From contig CALULN010000016.1 of assembly GCA_944321505.1 (NCBI GenBank), positions 1 to 58,141 of the forward strand: DNA of 58,141 nucleotides. Reading direction: 5' to 3'. Shown here piece after piece: positions 55,854 through 58,141 of the stretch (position 1 is the stretch's first letter; the number at the start of each line of letters is the position of its first letter). This DNA comes from Candidatus Methanomethylophilaceae archaeon. Its GTDB lineage: Archaea > Thermoplasmatota > Thermoplasmata > Methanomassiliicoccales > Methanomethylophilaceae. The notes below the pieces were generated by a model. It was not told where the DNA came from, did no database searches, and saw only the letters and a list, made by a program, of their open reading frames with translations. Both the position numbers and the translations under genes were made by a program.

Positions 55854-56726
55854 TCAGATGAGCCCCAGCAGGGCGATGTCCCTGTCCAGCAGCGCCCGGT
55901 TCTCCGGCGCCAGCGGTGTCAGGGGGAGCCTGGGCATCCCGTTGCCGTACCCCAGCCTCTTCATCACGTACTTGATCGGTATGGGGTTGGACTCCACGAA
56001 CAGGTCGGTGAACAGCGGCATCATCCTGTAGTGGATGGCCGATGCGTCGATGAACTTCTCCTTCAGGCAGAGGTTCACCATCTGGGACATGCTCCTGGGG
56101 CAGCAGTTGGCCGCCACGGATATCACGCCCGCCCCTCCGAGGGCGATGATGGGGAACGCCAGTCCGTCGTCGCCGGACAGGACCTCGAAGTCCTTGGGCT
56201 TCCCCTCGATGATCTTCTGGATCTGCGGGAGGTTGTTGCTGGCCTCCTTGATCCCCTTGACGTTGGGCAGCTGGGCCAGCCTCAGTGTGGTGTCGGCGGT
56301 CATGTTGCTGCCGGTCCTCCCCGGGACGTTGTAGGGCACCAGGGGTATGTTGATGGCCTCGCTGATGGTCTTGTAGTGGAGGTAGATTCCCTCCTGGGTG
56401 GGCTTGTTGTAGTAGGGGGATATGGACAGTATCCCGTCGGCTCCGAGGTCCTCCGCGCATCTGCTCAGCTTGATGGCCTCCTCGGTGCAGTTGCTCCCTG
56501 CGCCGGCCAGGATCCTCGCCTTCTTCGCCTGGTCGATGACGATGCTGATCACCCTCACGTGCTCCTCGTGGCTGAGGGTGGCGGACTCCCCGGTGGACCC
56601 GCAGGGCACCAGCGTGGTCACGCCGTTCTCCTCCTGGAAGTCCACCAGTCTCCTGAGCCCGTCCTCGTCTATGGACCCGTCCTTCTGGAAGGGGGTTATG
56701 ATGGCTGTGGCTGTTCCCTCGAACAT
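55854..56726 (-). CDS. dapA: 4-hydroxy-tetrahydrodipicolinate synthase
   Basis: 290 aa class I aldolase condensing pyruvate with aspartate semialdehyde. GTATAIITPFQKDGSIDEDG, LVPCGSTGESATLSHEEH, PYYNKPTQEGIYLHY (catalytic Tyr), NVPGRTGSNM and the Schiff-base Lys in VKGIKEASNNL are present. It starts one base after the lrp stop. Confidence 0.96.
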   Translation of the reverse strand: MFEGTATAIITPFQKDGSIDEDGLRRLVDFQEENGVTTLVPCGSTGESATLSHEEHVRVISIVIDQAKKARILAGAGSNCTEEAIKLSRCAEDLGADGILSISPYYNKPTQEGIYLHYKTISEAINIPLVPYNVPGRTGSNMTADTTLRLAQLPNVKGIKEASNNLPQIQKIIEGKPKDFEVLSGDDGLAFPIIALGGAGVISVAANCCPRSMSQMVNLCLKEKFIDASAIHYRMMPLFTDLFVESNPIPIKYVMKRLGYGNGMPRLPLTPLAPENRALLDRDIALLGLI

Positions 56727-56727
56727 G

Positions 56728-57150
56728 TCAATTCTCTCCGAAATGCTCCTTGAGTATGAGGCGCGTCCTGGTGCTGAGGATGTTGTCGTTCCGCCTGACG
56801 CGCTCTATTATGTCGTTCAGATGCTGCGACGATTCTACGTCTATTATGGCGATGACGTCCTGGTCGCCGGTGACCTCGAACACCTCCACGATGCCGTCGT
56901 AGCCGGAGAGCTCGTTGGCGATCTCCTCCGTGTCGGTGTTCACGTCTATGCGGATCTCCACCAGCGCCTTGACGTTCTTGGAGCTGGTCTTTATCGTGAA
57001 TCCGCAAATCACTCCTTCGTCCACCATCCTGTGGACCCTGCTCCTGATGGTGCCTTCGGACACGCTCAGCTTGTCGGCGATCTCAACGAAGGGGCATCTG
57101 GAATCCTTCTTCAGGATGGCGATGATGCGCTTGTCAAGGTTGTCAATCAT
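56728..57150 (-). CDS. Lrp/AsnC-family transcriptional regulator
   Basis: 140 aa. The N-terminal HTH (LDKRIIAILKKDSRCPFVEI, then ADKLSVSEGTIRSRVHRMVD) is followed by a RAM effector domain (ALVEIRIDVNTDTEEIANEL, then GIVEVFEVTGDQDVIAIIDV). GGAGG precedes ATG 57150. As first gene of the lysine operon it probably senses lysine or a related amino acid and controls the operon; LysM of Sulfolobus is a known archaeal parallel. Confidence 0.9.
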   Translation of the reverse strand: MIDNLDKRIIAILKKDSRCPFVEIADKLSVSEGTIRSRVHRMVDEGVICGFTIKTSSKNVKALVEIRIDVNTDTEEIANELSGYDGIVEVFEVTGDQDVIAIIDVESSQHLNDIIERVRRNDNILSTRTRLILKEHFGEN

Positions 57151-57174
57151 CTGGTAGCCTCCTCTCCTGGTTTT

Positions 57175-57212
57175 CGTAGATATGCTACGCGATACCTGAT
57201 GCGATATAAAAA
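57175..57212 (-). promoter_or_regulatory. Promoter and inverted repeat of the lrp-dap-lys operon
   Basis: TTTTTATATC (about 57203-57212, minus strand) is a TATA box predicting transcription near 57180. CGTAG-N5-CTACG (57175-57189) is a 15-bp inverted repeat at that predicted start, well placed for Lrp autoregulation. Confidence 0.5.
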
Positions 57213-57305
57213 TAGTTGCGAGAAACGCAGTCAGACCGCGGATTACCACAGCCGACTGACCCCCGCGCCGAAACGGATAAGCCCCTGCCTGACGGTAGGG
57301 GGTGC

Positions 57306-58141
57306 ATGGACCCCCAAGCCCTGTCCGTCGCCGCTTCCGCCGTGTCCATGGCCGTCCTCGTCCTCGCAGCAGCCATGGATGTGCGCACCAGGGAGGTCAG
57401 GGACGGGTGCTGGGCGGCGATGTTCGCCGTCGCCGCCGTCTGCATGGCGGCGGGGATGCTGGGGTCAGGGACCGCGGCATCATTGGCGGCTGCGGCATCC
57501 GTCGCCCTGGTCGCCGCGGACCTTCTGTGGGACAGGGAGGGGGGCGCCGTCGATGTGGTCCTGTATGTCGCGATCGCGCTGACAGCAGTCGCCGCGATCG
57601 TGCTGTCGGAGGGTCCCGCGAGGTATGCGTACGCCTCCTTCCCGATCGTGTACGTGCTCATGCTGGCTCTGTACTACGCCGGGGTGGTTAGGGGAGGCGC
57701 GGACGCCAAGGCCGTGATCGCAGTGGCCGCAGTGATGCCCGCATACCGCCCTCTGACCGACGCGATCCCGCTTCCCGCGGAGCCTGCGGTCTTCATGTTC
57801 CCGCCGGCGATCGCCGTGCTGGTCCTGGCGGCTTTCATGGTCGTTCTCCTGATACCCTGCTTCCTGGTCCGCAACCTGGTGCGCGGGGACAGGGCCTTCC
57901 CCCAGATGCTGATGGGGTACCGCAGAAGCCCGCCGGAGGACGGCGCGCACCTCTGGCCGTTGGACAGGGCGGAGGACGGGAAGCTGGTTCACGGCACTTC
58001 CCCCTGGGACGACGAGGATGCGTTCCGCAAGCTGCGCGAGGCAGGGGCGGACAGGATCTGGGTCACCCCAATGGTGCCTTTCGTGCTCCCTATAGCGGCC
58101 GCCTTCGCGATAGTGTGGATATGGGGCAACCCGCTGTTCCT
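57306..58141 (+). CDS. A24-family prepilin/preflagellin peptidase, 5' part
   Basis: Open from ATG 57306 to the right edge (278 codons seen, no stop). Hydrophobic segments alternate with loops. The first catalytic Asp lies in AAAMDVRTREVRDGCW (about residue 25), and the second in the GxxDxK-type motif GGADAKA (about residue 133). A large hydrophilic loop (residues about 195-260, FPQMLMGYRRSPPEDG, HGTSPWDDEDAFRKLREAGA) before the last helix resembles that of FlaK. It would cleave class III signal peptides of type IV pilin-like proteins at the inner membrane face. It diverges from the lrp operon. Confidence 0.85.
   Translation, partial: MDPQALSVAASAVSMAVLVLAAAMDVRTREVRDGCWAAMFAVAAVCMAAGMLGSGTAASLAAAASVALVAADLLWDREGGAVDVVLYVAIALTAVAAIVLSEGPARYAYASFPIVYVLMLALYYAGVVRGGADAKAVIAVAAVMPAYRPLTDAIPLPAEPAVFMFPPAIAVLVLAAFMVVLLIPCFLVRNLVRGDRAFPQMLMGYRRSPPEDGAHLWPLDRAEDGKLVHGTSPWDDEDAFRKLREAGADRIWVTPMVPFVLPIAAAFAIVWIWGNPLF

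Overview
The window is GC-rich archaeal chromosome. The archaeal assignment rests on rps15, rpl15e, rpl21e, rpoF (Rpb4), aIF1A, RIO1, Dim2, Pus10, KsgA, family-B DNA polymerase, Kae1, fibrillarin, archease, type II GAPDH and an A24 preflagellin-type peptidase, plus TATA boxes about 26 bp upstream of starts that are often leaderless. BspA-type leucine-rich surface proteins, the fused NADP phosphatase/NAD kinase and the general gene set suggest a Thermoplasmata-like methanogen, perhaps Methanomassiliicoccales/Methanomethylophilaceae. That rank is inference: no methanogenesis or pyrrolysine gene is present.

Layout. 1-1017 is the 3' end of an LRR surface protein gene. 1-6.4 kb then holds a zinc-ribbon/helical-repeat protein, a DUF4143 ATPase behind three palindromes spaced exactly 32 bp, tRNA-Ser, a methyltransferase and purH. 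6.4-7.0 kb is a decayed region. 7.0-9.5 kb has a HipA-like protein and a cluster of small Cys-rich proteins with a HEAT-like partner. 9.5-17 kb carries tRNA-Val, kae1, a DHH nuclease, rps15, a fibrillarin-Nudix fusion, the NADP phosphatase/NAD kinase overlapping a JAMM protein gene, and a degenerate phosphohexomutase. 17-21 kb has small proteins, tRNA-Leu, a VTT membrane protein, apt, DUF1634 plus TauE/SafE, and a ThiI-like protein with a broken PP-loop. 21-25.3 kb has rpl15e, polB and a YchF-type GTPase. 25.3-32.5 kb is a non-coding stretch and a giant (about 2,190 aa) LRR surface protein. 32.6-37.5 kb is one long minus-strand translation/ribosome-biogenesis operon (aIF1A, RIO1, Dim2, Pus10, L21e, RpoF, DUF655, KsgA). 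37.6-40.8 kb holds tRNA-Glu, a COG4030-like HAD protein, a PurN-like formyltransferase and a HAD-archease fusion. 40.9-43.3 kb is a TetR regulator with two aldo/keto reductases. 43.3-51 kb has nadX, an M24 peptidase, a cyclophilin-like protein, ilvC, ilvB, gap and pgk. 51-57 kb is a lysine (diaminopimelate) operon headed by an Lrp regulator. The right edge cuts an A24 prepilin peptidase gene.

Themes. Many genes abut or overlap by 1-10 nt (ATGA/GTGA/TGATG junctions), which fits translational coupling. The least ordinary content is a set of gene architectures: fibrillarin-Nudix, HAD-archease, a Kae1 that stops where other archaeal proteins continue into Bud32, and catalytically degenerate ThiI and phosphohexomutase paralogues. 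Cis-regulatory structures also stand out: the 32-bp-phased palindromes, the TetR palindromes and the S15 leader inverted repeats.
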